From NCBI GenBank assembly GCA_944332455.1, contig CALVJY010000015.1:1-61600 (forward strand): a stretch of DNA of 61,600 nt, read 5' to 3'. The position numbers were made by a program, and so were the translations under genes. The DNA is from an uncultured Clostridia bacterium (lineage in GTDB: Bacteria > Bacillota > Clostridia > Christensenellales > HGM11417). The notes below the pieces were generated by a model, which made no database searches, was not told the DNA's origin, and saw only the letters and a list, made by a program, of their open reading frames with translations. Of the stretch, positions 9,384 to 24,400 are shown in pieces (position 1 is the stretch's first letter; the number at the start of each line of letters is the position of its first letter).

Positions 9384-10019
9384 TCAGTTCCCGGACCAGC
9401 TGCCGGGTGCGCCGCCCTGGTTCTGGGCCTGGGCGGTCTGCCTCCACAGCAGATCCTGGTAAAAGGCCGCGCAAGCCGCCTCCATGTAGGGTATGACCCA
9501 GAACGACAGAATGCCGAGGGTCAGCGCGCAGAGCAGCATCCAGCCGAGAAAGCTCAGCATCAGGCAGAAGTACCGCCACTTGTGGCCCTCCATCAGGGCC
9601 ATGGACAGCTTGCGGGCCTCGTTGGCCGAAAGGTCGGGCCGGTCCAGCAGGATGAAGTAGGTCATGCTGTAGGAAATGGCCTTGATGAGGCCGGGGATGA
9701 TGAAGAGCAGCGACCACAAAAAGGTGAAGATCGAGATCAGCAGATAGGCGACCAGGGCCCGCACGAAGTCCCGGAATCCCTCGAAGACCTGCTCGACCGA
9801 GATGGGAAAGCCCCGGATCACCCGCAGCGCCAGCCCGGCCATGCCCAGGGTAAAGGGCCCGGTCAGCAAAAGCTGAGCCACCCCGCCCACCACGAAAAAC
9901 GAAAGCGCGGCGCAGGCGCCCGTGATCAGCACGACGATCAGCCAGCACAGCGCGGCCGTGCCCCACTTGCCTTTCAGGCTGTTCCAGGCCTGCCGGCGAA
10001 AGTCAGAAGCCGTAAACAT
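9384..10019 (-). CDS. DUF975-family integral membrane protein
   Basis: A 211-residue membrane protein with about five hydrophobic segments. The N-terminus FTASDFRRQAWNSLKGKW, the central FEGFRDF and the late ISYSMTYFILLDRPDLSANEA phrase match the DUF975 family of Bacillota, whose function is not established. The ATG is preceded by AAGGAGGGAAATTT. A TATAAT lies at 10053-10058 on the minus strand with only a weak -35 (TTTGAG). It stands alone between the pot and nifJ terminators. Confidence 0.85.
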   Translation of the reverse strand: MFTASDFRRQAWNSLKGKWGTAALCWLIVVLITGACAALSFFVVGGVAQLLLTGPFTLGMAGLALRVIRGFPISVEQVFEGFRDFVRALVAYLLISIFTFLWSLLFIIPGLIKAISYSMTYFILLDRPDLSANEARKLSMALMEGHKWRYFCLMLSFLGWMLLCALTLGILSFWVIPYMEAACAAFYQDLLWRQTAQAQNQGGAPGSWSGN

Positions 10020-10190
10020 AAATTTCCCTCCTTAGGAAAGTTTTCTGTGATGATTATAATCCCTTTTCGGCCCGCTCAAACAGGGAACTTCGGAACAGCT
10101 TAAAAAAGCGCCCCGCGAAAGATCGGAAGAGGGGGAGGGACAAAAGAGCTTGTAAAGGCCCAAAAGTTCTGAAAAAACCAAAGCGCGCAT

Positions 10191-10226
10191 AAAAAAGAGA
10201 GGAAGTCCGATCGGGCTTCCTCTCTT
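10191..10226 (-). terminator. Terminator of nifJ
   Basis: On the minus strand AAAGAGAGGAAG pairs with CTTCCTCTCTTT around a short GC loop and is followed by a run of T residues. It lies about 50 bases after the nifJ stop. Confidence 0.85.
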
Positions 10227-10276
10227 TCTCGTTTTGTTCTTCGGACCTTGGGCGGCCCGTTGCCGCCTTTTCGGGG

Positions 10277-13813
<3,537 letters not shown>

Positions 13814-13909
13814 CTAAAAGTTTTCATAAATATGGTTTTCCGTAAATCCTTTTCCGAAGAGAGGGCCGAAAAGCGTGCTCCCGCCTCTCTTGGAAAAAAC
13901 TCAAAGATT

Positions 13910-13938
13910 ATTATAAAACAAAACCGTCAAATAGTCAA
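13910..13938 (-). promoter_or_regulatory. Sigma-A promoter of nifJ
   Basis: On the minus strand TTGACT (13938-13933), a 17-base spacer and TATAAT (13915-13910). The leader to the nifJ ATG is about 100 bases. Confidence 0.8.
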
Positions 13939-14243
13939 TCCAAATGAGCGGGGATTTCGCGGAAAAACCCGCCCTTTCCGCTCTTTTCTTCCCATGCTGC
14001 GGCCTCCCGCGCCCGGGGAGCGGGCTTTTGTCCCCCTCCGTCCCGGAAAGGCAGGTCAAAGGCCGGCTCGGGAGAGGGAGGCCGGACAAAAGGCTGAGAC
14101 CCTTCGGCCCTGCCGAACGCGAAACGCGGCGCAAGTCCGGGCCGATCAAAGCGCCCCGGCCGATCAAAAGGAGAGGGCGCGCAAAAGACCCCTGTCGTCC
14201 GAAAACAGAGGCGGGGTCAAAAGCGCTGCCGCCGCGGGAGGAG
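13939..14243. other. Spacer between nifJ promoter and the recombinase gene
   Basis: GC-rich, no supported gene and no clear terminator for the recombinase, which reads towards this spacer from the right. Confidence 0.45.
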
Positions 14244-14960
14244 TCAGGGGCGCAGGGTGTCCCGGATCTTGCCCTTCAGTTCCCGCTCCAGCAGCTTGAG
14301 GTCGGTGTCCGCCCGCCAGGCGTCGAAGTCGGTGTTCCGCTCGTCCAGCCCGGCGTAAAAGCGCTCCCGGAAGAACTGGTAGTACTTGTAAAAGGTGGAC
14401 TGCTTCATGCGGAGCATCCGCAGCACCCGCTTTAAGGGGAGCAGGCGGAGCAGGTACAGCAGGCAGATCTCGTCGAAGCAGGGATTGGGCACCACCGAGG
14501 GCCGGCCGAAGCGCACCCCCCGCTTTTTGGCCGAGCGGATGCCCTCGGCCTGCCGCCGCTTGATGTTTTCGCGCTCGTTTTCGGCCACGAAGGAGAGGAT
14601 CTGCAGCACGATGTCCGAGATGAACCGCCCCATCAGGTTGTCCGCCCGGATGCGGGTGTCCAGAAGGGGCATGTCCAGCACCAGGATGTCGCACTCGATC
14701 TGCTTGGTGATCAGCTGCCATTCGGCGGTGATGGCGATGTAGTTCCTTCCCAGCCGGTCGATGCTCTTGACCACCAGCAGGTCGTCCTTTCTGAGTTTGC
14801 GGATGAGTTTGCGGTAGGCCGGGCGGTCAAAGTCCGAACCGCTCTTTTTGTCCACAAAGATGCAGCGGTCGGGGATGCCGAAGGCCCGCATTTCCGTGAT
14901 CTGCCGATCGATGTTCTGATCCGTGCTGGAGACCCGCACGTAACCGTAGGTTGCTGTCAT
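14244..14960 (-). CDS. Serine site-specific recombinase (resolvase/invertase type)
   Basis: A 238-residue recombinase. The N-terminal catalytic domain opens with TYGYVRVSSTDQNIDRQ, in which a serine of RVSS is the expected nucleophile, and continues with SGSDFDRPAY, LLVVKSIDRLGRNY and the long E-helix region ENERENIKRRQAEGI. The C-terminal part (GRPSVVPNPCFDEI onward) is where small resolvases carry the DNA-binding HTH, but this one is longer and diverged, with LLYLLRLLPLKRVLRMLRM in place of a clean Hin-like motif. Start is the ATG at 14960, which matches the family N-terminus; an AAAGGA lies 13 bases before it, and the frame runs open upstream to 15128. It is not flanked by integrase, transfer or phage genes, and is divergent to the giant gene. 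Whether it acts on local DNA is unknown. Confidence 0.88.
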   Translation of the reverse strand: MTATYGYVRVSSTDQNIDRQITEMRAFGIPDRCIFVDKKSGSDFDRPAYRKLIRKLRKDDLLVVKSIDRLGRNYIAITAEWQLITKQIECDILVLDMPLLDTRIRADNLMGRFISDIVLQILSFVAENERENIKRRQAEGIRSAKKRGVRFGRPSVVPNPCFDEICLLYLLRLLPLKRVLRMLRMKQSTFYKYYQFFRERFYAGLDERNTDFDAWRADTDLKLLERELKGKIRDTLRP

Positions 14961-15281
14961 TTCCGATGTTCCGTCCTTTGTAAAAATTACCCGAGGGGCC
15001 TTTTCATTATACTCCGAAAGCCGCCGCAGAGGAAATATTTGGCAAAAAAGAGTACGCCCGGATCCGGGGGAAAAGCGGATTTTGCCCGGGGGATCGCAGG
15101 ATCGTGCTGCAAAAATGTATGTTTGCAAGAGATCGAACCTTCAAAACAGCAATCGGCTGATAAAAATCGGAAAACGGAAGGAGAGAAAAAGGCGTCCGGA
15201 AGGCGGGAAAAGAGGGGCCGGGGCAGTGCAAAACGGAAAAAGAAAGAAAAAATTTTGGGGCAAATGGCACAAATTTAAAAA
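14961..15281. other. Divergent intergenic region, left part
   Basis: Purine-rich on the plus strand. A TATAAT on the minus strand (15011-15006) is the best -10 for the recombinase, without a good -35. No gene is supported here. Confidence 0.4.
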
Positions 15282-15326
15282 ACTTTAGGCATTTGCCTTT
15301 GACAATTGCCTAAAGTGTGCTATAAT
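15282..15326 (+). promoter_or_regulatory. Promoter of the giant gene with overlapping palindromic operator
   Basis: TTGACA at 15299-15304 and TATAAT at 15321-15326, 16 bases apart. A perfect inverted repeat, ACTTTAGGCA (15282-15291) and TGCCTAAAGT (15307-15316), with 15 bases between arms, encloses the -35 hexamer and enters the spacer. Protein binding there would block RNA polymerase, so this looks like a repressor site; the repressor is not identified. Confidence 0.75.
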
Positions 15327-15497
15327 AGTGAATGCAAGAATGGGTGCAGTCTGCCCTTTTACCCCAAAGAGGGGGAGACCGCCGCTTGCGGAAGGAAGGG
15401 CCGGTTCCGTGTTTTGGAAGGCGCGGAGCGGCTTTTGGGTACTACACTACTTTATTTGGGGCGCGAGGGAGATCCCCCGCGCCACGGAGGGTATTTT

Positions 15498-18400
15498 ATG
15501 GCAAAGGCGATTCGGAGGAACAGTAACGGCAAGAAGGTCGCTTACTTCTTTCTGGGCATGCTGGTCAGCTTCCTGCTCCTGATCGGAGCGGTGGCTGGCG
15601 CGGGTGTCTGGTGCTGGTACAGCCTGACGATCAACAAGCTCGAAGATTTCGGCGGATTCGAGATCCCCTACATCCGGGACGACGACGATCCGGATTCGCT
15701 GAAAAACCTGCCGGTCAGCGACCTGGTGGCTTTGGTCGGGGATCTGGCCGGAGACATCCGCACGCTGTCGGCGCAGGAAGTGTTCGACAGGCTGAATCTC
15801 GAGCTGCCCATCGACGATCTGGGCGGCGTGGACGCCACCGGGCTGTGGGAAAACCTGATGATGGCCGACCTTCTGGACATCGGCACAGACATCGGATCGG
15901 CCACAAACCGGCAGGAACTGGCCGAGCTTTTGCAGGCCATTTTAGACGTGCCGGCCATTCAGACCGTGCTGGATTACTTCACGCTGGCCGATCTGGAGAC
16001 CTGGATGGGCGGGCCTTTGCCGGAGCTGGGCTTTTTGCAGGGCACGCCGGCGCTGGACCAGAACGGCAACCTGCAGTACGACGACGAGGGCAACATCATC
16101 CAAAAACCCAAGGAGGAGAGTTCGCTGTACGACGTGCTCTCCGTTGTGGTGCAGATGACCGACCTCAACACCCTGTCGCTGGGTTACATTGAGGATTACA
16201 TATTCGTCGGCCAGCTGAACGACATCGAGGTGGCCCGGGAGATCATGGCCATGCTCTCGGACATCCGGGACGTCAGCTTCCAGCAGATGCTGGACGACCC
16301 CAACGCCAACATCTTCTCCCTGATCAAGCTGGGCACCGTTCTGGACAGCTCTCTGCTGGACTTTATCCCGGGCGCCGATGACGACCGGACCGATCCGGAC
16401 TGGGCGACCACCACCATCAGGGGGTACTATAACGATATTTCCCTCCAGGACATCTTTGACGACTGGCGGGTGCTGATCCGCATCCCGATCGGGGCCATCC
16501 TCTCCGACGTCAACCGCATCGATGGGGTGGATTATGCCATTCCGCAGGATCTGGTCGACGCCTGGCTGGAGAACGGCGTCAGCTTTGACGACCTGATCTT
16601 CAACACCGTGGAGACCCTGGACCGGGTCGACGTCAACGACATCGTCAGCGTGGTGGAGATCTTCCTGCCCGAGTCCGTGGACGAGATCACGGCGGTGTTC
16701 GAGGACGTCTCCATCGGCGGCATCATCGACAACGCCACCGAGGAACTGAAAAAGATCAACGTCGGCAAGTTCCTGACCGCCGTCAACGCCATTCTGGCCG
16801 AGACCGGCGCGGGGGAGAACATCATCCCGCAGTCGGCCATCGACGCGGTCAGCGAGGTCACGGTGGGCGGCCTCATCGAGGATCCCGCCGCCGAGCTGGA
16901 TCACATCTACATCTCCGATCTGCTGCAGATCATCAATGAGATTCTGGACGAACCCCTCAATGCCGAGGGCTTTGATCTGATGTTCTCCGACACGCTGGGC
17001 TCTTCCGAGGGCGGACAGCTGTCGCTGGGCGCGCTGATCGAAGATTACCAGGCCGCGCTGGACCATGTCTACCTGGCCAACATCTTCGAGGGCGTGGATA
17101 AGCTTTTGGAGGGCAAGGTCGAAGAGCCCATCTTCACCCAGCAGGTGCTGGATCTGTTCGGGTCCGACACCGTGGGGATGATCCTGGACGATCCCGTGCA
17201 GTACCTGAAGGATCTGGGCGTGTGGGATCTGGTCCGGGTGGCCAGGAGCTACCTGGAGGACGTGCTGCCCGACGACCTCGTGGAGACTCTGACCTCCGAG
17301 GAATTCAAGAAGGAACTCCGCGACATCGTGGGCGATCGCTCCATCGGCGACTTCCTCGACGGATATTATAAAGAGGTTTACCTTTCGGACATTCTGGATC
17401 TGGTCAACTGCTTTGTGGAGATCCCCGTCAGCGTCTACACGCTGGTGGGAGACAGCACCAATGACGGGATCCAGATCGGCGACTTCTTCGAGCCCGAGCA
17501 GTTGCTGGATAAGCTGTACATCGCCAGCATCTTAAAGGCCGTCAACGAGCTCATCGGCGAGCCGGTCAACGGCGAGGGCTTCGATCTGATGTTCTCCGAC
17601 ACCCTGGGCTCCGCCGAGGGCGGACAGCTGTCGCTGGGCGCGCTGATCGACGACCCCAGAGGGGCGCTGAACAACGTCTATGTGGCCAACATCTTCGAGG
17701 GCGTGGATACGCTGCTGGAGGGCGTGGTCAATGAGCCCATCTTCACCCAGCAGGTGCTGGATCTGTTCGGCGACGACACGGTGGGCGGCATCATCGACGA
17801 TCCCGTGCAGTACCTGAAGGATCTGGGCGTGTGGGAGCTGGCCCGGGTGGCCAGGAGCTACCTGGAGGACGTGCTGCCCGACGAGATCTCTGAGGTTTTG
17901 ACCTCCGAGGAATTCAAGAAGGAAGTCCGCGACATCGTGGGCGACAAGACCATCGGCGAGCTGATCGACTCCTACAAGGAGATCTACGTCAGCGACATCC
18001 TGGATCTGGTCGACTGCTTTACGGAACTGCCCAATTCGGTCTTCCTGGCCATTGAGGGCATCCAGATCGGCGACTTCTTCAGCCTTGAGGATCTGCTTCG
18101 CTCCCTCAAGCTGGCCAATCTGGCGCTGGCCGTCAACGACCTGTGCGGCAGCCCGCTGGAGGCCGACGGCCTGACCCAGCTGTTCCAGGATGTGTCCGTG
18201 GGCGGCTTCGTCTACTCCGCCGAGGAAGAGCTGGACAACTGGGATGTGGGCGGCATCCTGCAAGGACTCGACACCATCCTGGCTCCCTTTGTGGACTACT
18301 ACTACATCTTCACCCCCGAGGTCATCGATCAGTTCACCGGGACCTCGGTGTGGGCCCTGATCCAGGATCCCTCCGCCGAGGTGCTCTCGATCACGGTGGC

Positions 18401-21400
18401 CGAGGTCTTCGACATGCTGAACAGCTACTTCGATGAGGACCTGATCAGCGTGGATTACCTGCCCCAGACTCTGGCGCAGAAGACTTTGGACGAGATGCTG
18501 GACGCCCCGGTTGGCTTTGCGGCCGTGGCCCTGGCCGCCGGCACCTGGCTGTGGCTGGGCGAGGAGGCGCCCGCCTCGCTGCCCGCCCTGCTGGACGACA
18601 TCGACTATGCCCTGATCCTGGAGGATCCCGTGGCGGCGCTGACCGACATCAAGGTCAGCAGCGTGCTGATGGTGGCCGACGACATTCTGGATGTGGCGGC
18701 TGATCTGGGCTGGGTCCTGACCGACGAGCTGATCGCCGTGTTCGACTTCAGCCTGGCCGACGCCGTCGAGCCCGACACCTATCTCAATCTCCGTCTGGTC
18801 TCTCTGATCGACGCCGTCTTCAGCTACATCGACGCCGAGGGCGTGGAACTGAAGGAGAACACCCGCGCCCTGCTGGGCGAGGCCGTGGTGCAGGACCTGT
18901 GGAATGTGGACTTCTACCTTGACCTCAACATCCACAACCTGATCGACAGCGTCAACGAATATGCCGACGGCATCATCACCGATTCGGTCAAGTCTCTGTT
19001 CACCCCCGATGAGCGCATCCGCGACTTCATCGACGAGGAAGAGTGGCGCAGCATGCAGATCATCGAGGTCATCGAGGTCATCAACAGCTACTGCGATCCC
19101 GACGTCATCGACGCCGACAAGCTGCCCGAACTGCTGCGCACCCTGACCGTGGGCGAGATCATCGATCAGCCCGTCTGGCTGGCCTGGGTGGCCGGCGGCG
19201 TGGGCCTGTACTTCGGCTTTGACGAGGTGCCGGCCGCCTACGTCAACATCGGCGAGTCCTTCATGGACGGCCTGGAGGGCGGCGACGCCGTGGACGGCCT
19301 GCTGAACATCCGGGTCAACGACCTGCTCAGCCTGACCGACTTCGTGACCGACCGCCTGCTGGATCAGAGCTACTGCGACGGCCTGTACGACCTGTTCGAG
19401 AGCAACGGCGAGGCCATCACCATCGGGACCCTGATCGAGGGCGAGATCTCGCTGCTGGGTGTGGTCAAGACTGTGGACTACTACACCACCGAATACGCCG
19501 GCTTCAGCATCTACAAGACCGAGCTGGACGCCGTGCTGGGCGGGCTGACCTTTGCCAACCTGACCACCGAGTGGAAGAACATCTACGTCCGCGACATCCT
19601 GGTGGCCGTCAAGGCCTATCTGGACGACTACGTCAGTTCGGACATCGTGGCCGACGAATGGACCGGCCTGTTCGGGGACGCCACCCTTGGCAATCTGGAC
19701 CAGGCGCTGGATCAGATCACCGTCAACGCCCTGCTGGACGTGCTCTATGCCTACCTGCCCAACTATGACAACCGGGCCTTCCTGGACGCCGACGCCCTGG
19801 CCTACATCCAGAGGCTGACCATTCAGGACATCATCGACCTGCCCGAGCGCGCCATGATGGCGCTGCTCATTGCGGAAGTCTCCGCGACCCGGTCCGATCT
19901 GATCGAGATCGTGAACAGACTGTTTGCCGAGATCGATTTCGAGCTGTACTACAACGATCCCGCAGCCGCCCTGCGGCCGGTCCGTCTGGCCCTGTACGCC
20001 GAGGTGCTGGGCGACCTGCTGGCCCTGACCATCGACTACAACTTCGGTCCCGGTCTGGCCGCCATGGTGGGCGATCTGACCTTCGGCGATCTGGAGGAGA
20101 CCGATTACATCCTCGACAAGTTCTATGTCGGCAACATCCTGAAGGGCGTCGACCTCATCGCCGCCGAGTTCACCGACTACTGGATCTGCACCGAACAGTT
20201 GTGCGATCTGTTCGCGGACGTCACCCTGTACGACATCATCTTTGACACCCAGGCCGTGCTGGAGAGCATCTACGTGGCCGATGTGGTGCCTGTGGTCAAC
20301 AGCTACTTCGACAAGCCCGTGCTGGCCCTCGAGGATCTGCCCGAGGACATGCGGGATCTGTCGGTGTGGGAGATCGTGACCTCCCCGATGTACCTGGGCA
20401 TGATCGCCGGCGGCGTGGTGCTGATCGCGGTGTTCGACGAGATCCCCGCCCCCATCATGGACATTGCCGAGACGGTGGCCGGGGAAGAGGAGATCACGGA
20501 CGGCCTGCTGGCCATTGAACTGTCCGACCTCATCGCGCTGGCCGACTACATGACCAAATTCTTCCTGGAAGGGGAGATCTACTCCACGCCCGAACTGTAC
20601 GAGGCGGTGGAGGGCAAGACCATCCGCAGCCTGACCGAGGGCGACCTGGTCATCGCCGCCGTGCTGAAGGCCGTCGACAGCTACACCTACAAGTACTTTG
20701 ACTTCACCTTCTACTCCGACGAGATCGACAACCTGTTCGGGGAGAGCACCTTTGCCACCGTGGCCGACGATCTGCCCGACTACCGCCTGGCCGACGTGGT
20801 CACCCTGATCCAGCTGTACGTGAACAACTACTTCGGCGAGGGGACCCTGGTGGACGAAGTGGCCGCCCTGTTCGGCGGGACCACCTTCGGCACCCTGAAC
20901 ACCTTCTTCGACGAGGCCAGCATCGGCGACATGCTGGACATCTTCTTCGCCTATCTGCCCGGATGGGATAACCGCGCCCAGGTGCCGGCCGAGGCCATGG
21001 CCTACACCGAGAGCGTGACCGTCTTCGACATTCTGGAGAATCCCGCCCGGCTGATCATCCTGCCGCTGACCATCCTCAGCTCCGTCACCCTGTCGGATTA
21101 CGAGCCCTATCAGATCCCCGCCGACATCGCGGAATTTTTGGAGGGCATCGACTACCGCGCCTACCACGAGGATCCCGTCAGCCAGCTGAAGGGAGTCAAG
21201 CTGAGCGTGCTGACCGGCTTTGCCGCCGACCTCATCTTCAACCTGACCGGCTTTGACTTCAAGGCCGCCTTCGCCCGCATGGTGGGGGATGTCACCGTGG
21301 ACGTGTTCGCCACGCCCGAACTGGTGGCTGACTCCTTCTATGTCGACAACGTCCTGAAGGGCATCGACATGATCGGCGAGGAGATGGGTCTCGGGTTCTA

Positions 21401-24400
21401 CCTGGTCACCGACGAGGTCTGCGCCCTGTTCGAGGACGTGACCTTCTACGACCTGATCATGCTGCCCGACGTGGTGCTGGAGAGCATCACGGTGGCCGAG
21501 ATCGTGGACGCGGTCAACAGCTACTTTGACCAGCCCGTCATGTCGGTCAGCGATCTGCCCGAGAAGCTGCAGAACTGCACGGCCTGGGATTTGGTCAACG
21601 AGCCTGTCTACCTGGCCGTGACCGGCGGCGTGGTGGCCATGATGATCCTCTTCGATCAGGTGCCCGCCCCCGCCAAGAACATCATCGACACCATCATGGC
21701 CGAGGACGATCCGCTGGAAGGCGTCTACAACGTCTCCATGGCCGACGTGCTGGACATGATCGACTTCGTCATCGACTACTACTTCACCTCGGACGACTAC
21801 ACCACCGCCGCCCTGGAGGAGATGCTGGACGATTTGCAGGTGCGCGACGTCCTCAACCTGGATCTGCGCATCACCGGCATCCTGAAAGCGGCCGACAGCT
21901 ACGTCGACCTGTTCACCGGCTACACCTTCTACAAGGCCGAGCTGGAGGGGATCTTCGGTGACAGCACCCTGGCCACCATCCTCGACGACTACCCCGACAT
22001 CACGGTGGGCAGCATCATTGCCGCCGCCGAGGCCTATCTGAAGGAATACGTGGACGTCGACCTCGATCTGGCGGCTCTGGCCGACCTGTTCGGCGATGCC
22101 ACCATCGGCTCCTTCGTGGACGACTGCTACGATCTGGAGATCAGCAGGATCCTGGAGACCGTGAAGTCCTATGTGGACGACTATGTTGGCGAGGGCTACA
22201 TCCAGCAGGCGCTGTGCGACGTGTTCGCCGGCCTGACCGTGGGCAACTTTGTCGACAACTACGGCGACATCACGGTGGGCAGCCTGATCTCCGCGGCCGA
22301 GGCCTACCTCAACGAGTTTGTGGACGCCGACCTTGATCTGGCGGCCGTGGCCGACCTGTTCGGGAACGCCACCATCGGCTCCTTCGTGGACGACTGCTAC
22401 GATCTGGAGATCAGCGCTATTCTGGAGACCGTCAAGTCCTACGTGGATGACTATGTGGGGACCGGCTACATCCAGCAGGCGCTGTGCGACGTGTTCGCCG
22501 GCCTGACGGTGGGCAACTTTGCGGAGGAGTACGGCACCATCACGGTGGGCAGCATCATCACTGCCGCCGAGGCCTACCTCAACGAGTTTGCGACCGAGGA
22601 CCTCGATCTGACCGCGCTGGCCGACCTGTTCGGGAACGCCACCATCGGCAACTTCGTGGATGACTGCTACGATCTGGAGATCCGCGCCATCCTGGAGACC
22701 GTCAAGACCTATGTCGATGAGTACGTGGGGACTGGCTATATCCAGCAGGCGCTGTGCGACGTGTTCGGCACCCTGACCGTGGGCAGCATTGCCGACGACT
22801 ACGGCGACATCTATGTGGCCGACATTCTGGAGGCCGTGCGCGCCTACGTCAACTGGATCACCGGCGAGGATACCGTCATCGCCGAGATCCCCGCGCTCTT
22901 CGGAGAAGCCACCATCGGCAGCCTGGAGGAGACCCTGGACGACATCTATGTGGACGCCGTGCTCGACGTGGTCTTCGCCTACCTGCCCGACTACGACAAC
23001 CGCACCAACCTGCCCGCTGAGACCCGGACTTACATTTCGGAGACCCTGAGCATCGGCAGCATCGTCGAGGATCCGCTGCGGGCGCTCATCCTGCCCGTGG
23101 TCGCGGCCGGCGCCCTCAACGTCGACCTGTGGCTGAAGGATTCCATTGACAGCATCCTGGTGCCCATCGACTACGCCGCCTATCACGACGATCCGGTCAG
23201 CCAGCTGATCGGCCTGCCCCTGTCCACGATGACCGACATCCTGGGCGAGGTCGTCTACAACCTGACCGATTCGCAGTACGACCTGCGTCCCGGCCTGGCC
23301 ACCATGGTGGGCGACATCACCATCGAGGAGGCCACAGAGCTGGAGTACCTGCTCGACAGCTTCTACATCGCCAACCTGCTCGAGGGCGGGCAGCAGATCG
23401 CCGAAGAATTCGTCGACTTTACCGCCATCACCCCCGAGGTCTGCGCCCTGTTCGGGGACTACACCCTGTACGACCTGATCTACGAGACCGAGGCCATGCT
23501 GTCCGGCATCTATGTGGCCGACGTCATCCCCGCGGTCAACAGCTACTTCGAGGAGCCCGTGCTGGCCCTCGAGGATCTGCCCGAGGACATGAGAGATCTG
23601 TCCGTGTGGGAGATCGTGACCACCCCGCTGTACCTCGGCATGGTCGGCGCCGGCGTGGCCCTGATCGTGGTGTTCGGCGAAGTGCCGGCTCCCATCATGG
23701 ACATCGCCGAGACGGTGACCGGGGAAGAGGAGATCATCGACGGCATCCTGGCCATCGATCTGGGCGACGTGCTGGCCCTGGCCGACTACATGACCAATGA
23801 GTTCCTGAAGGAGACCTACACCACCGCCGAGCTGTATGACGCGCTGGACGGCAGGACCGTCCGCGACCTCACCGAGGGCGAGATCGTCATCGCCGCCGTG
23901 CTCAAGGCCGTCGAAAGCTACACCGACAAGTATGCCGACCTCACCTTCTACCTGCCCGAGCTGGACGAGGTGCTGGGCGACATGACCTTTGCCTCCGCGG
24001 CCGATGACCTGGCCGACATCACCGTGGCCGCCCTGCTGAACGCCGTCGGCGCCTACCTCGACGAGTATGTCGGCGAGAATTACGTGCTGGCCTCGCTGCC
24101 CGCCTTGTTCGGGGAGATGACCCTGGGACAGATCGGGGACGAGGACGAAGGCATCCTGAGCCTGTCGGTCAACGGCATCATCGGCGTGGTCCGGGATTAT
24201 GCGGCGGAATACGCCTCCGCAGAGTATGTGGTCGAAGAACTGACCACCCTCTTCCCGGCTGACATGACCCTGGGCAACGCGCCCGACAAGCTGGAGGAGA
24301 CCGGCATCTCCAACATCCTGGCCGTGGTCAAGGCCTACGCCGACATGGCGGACGACCGCATCGTGCAGCAGTCCGTGGTCGACCTGTTCGAGGGCATGAC

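Noticed and set aside
15282..15316. Invertible promoter controlled by the adjacent recombinase
   Set aside because: The arms are 15 bp apart, too close to hold the promoter, and no second matching arm was found nearby; an operator is the simpler reading.
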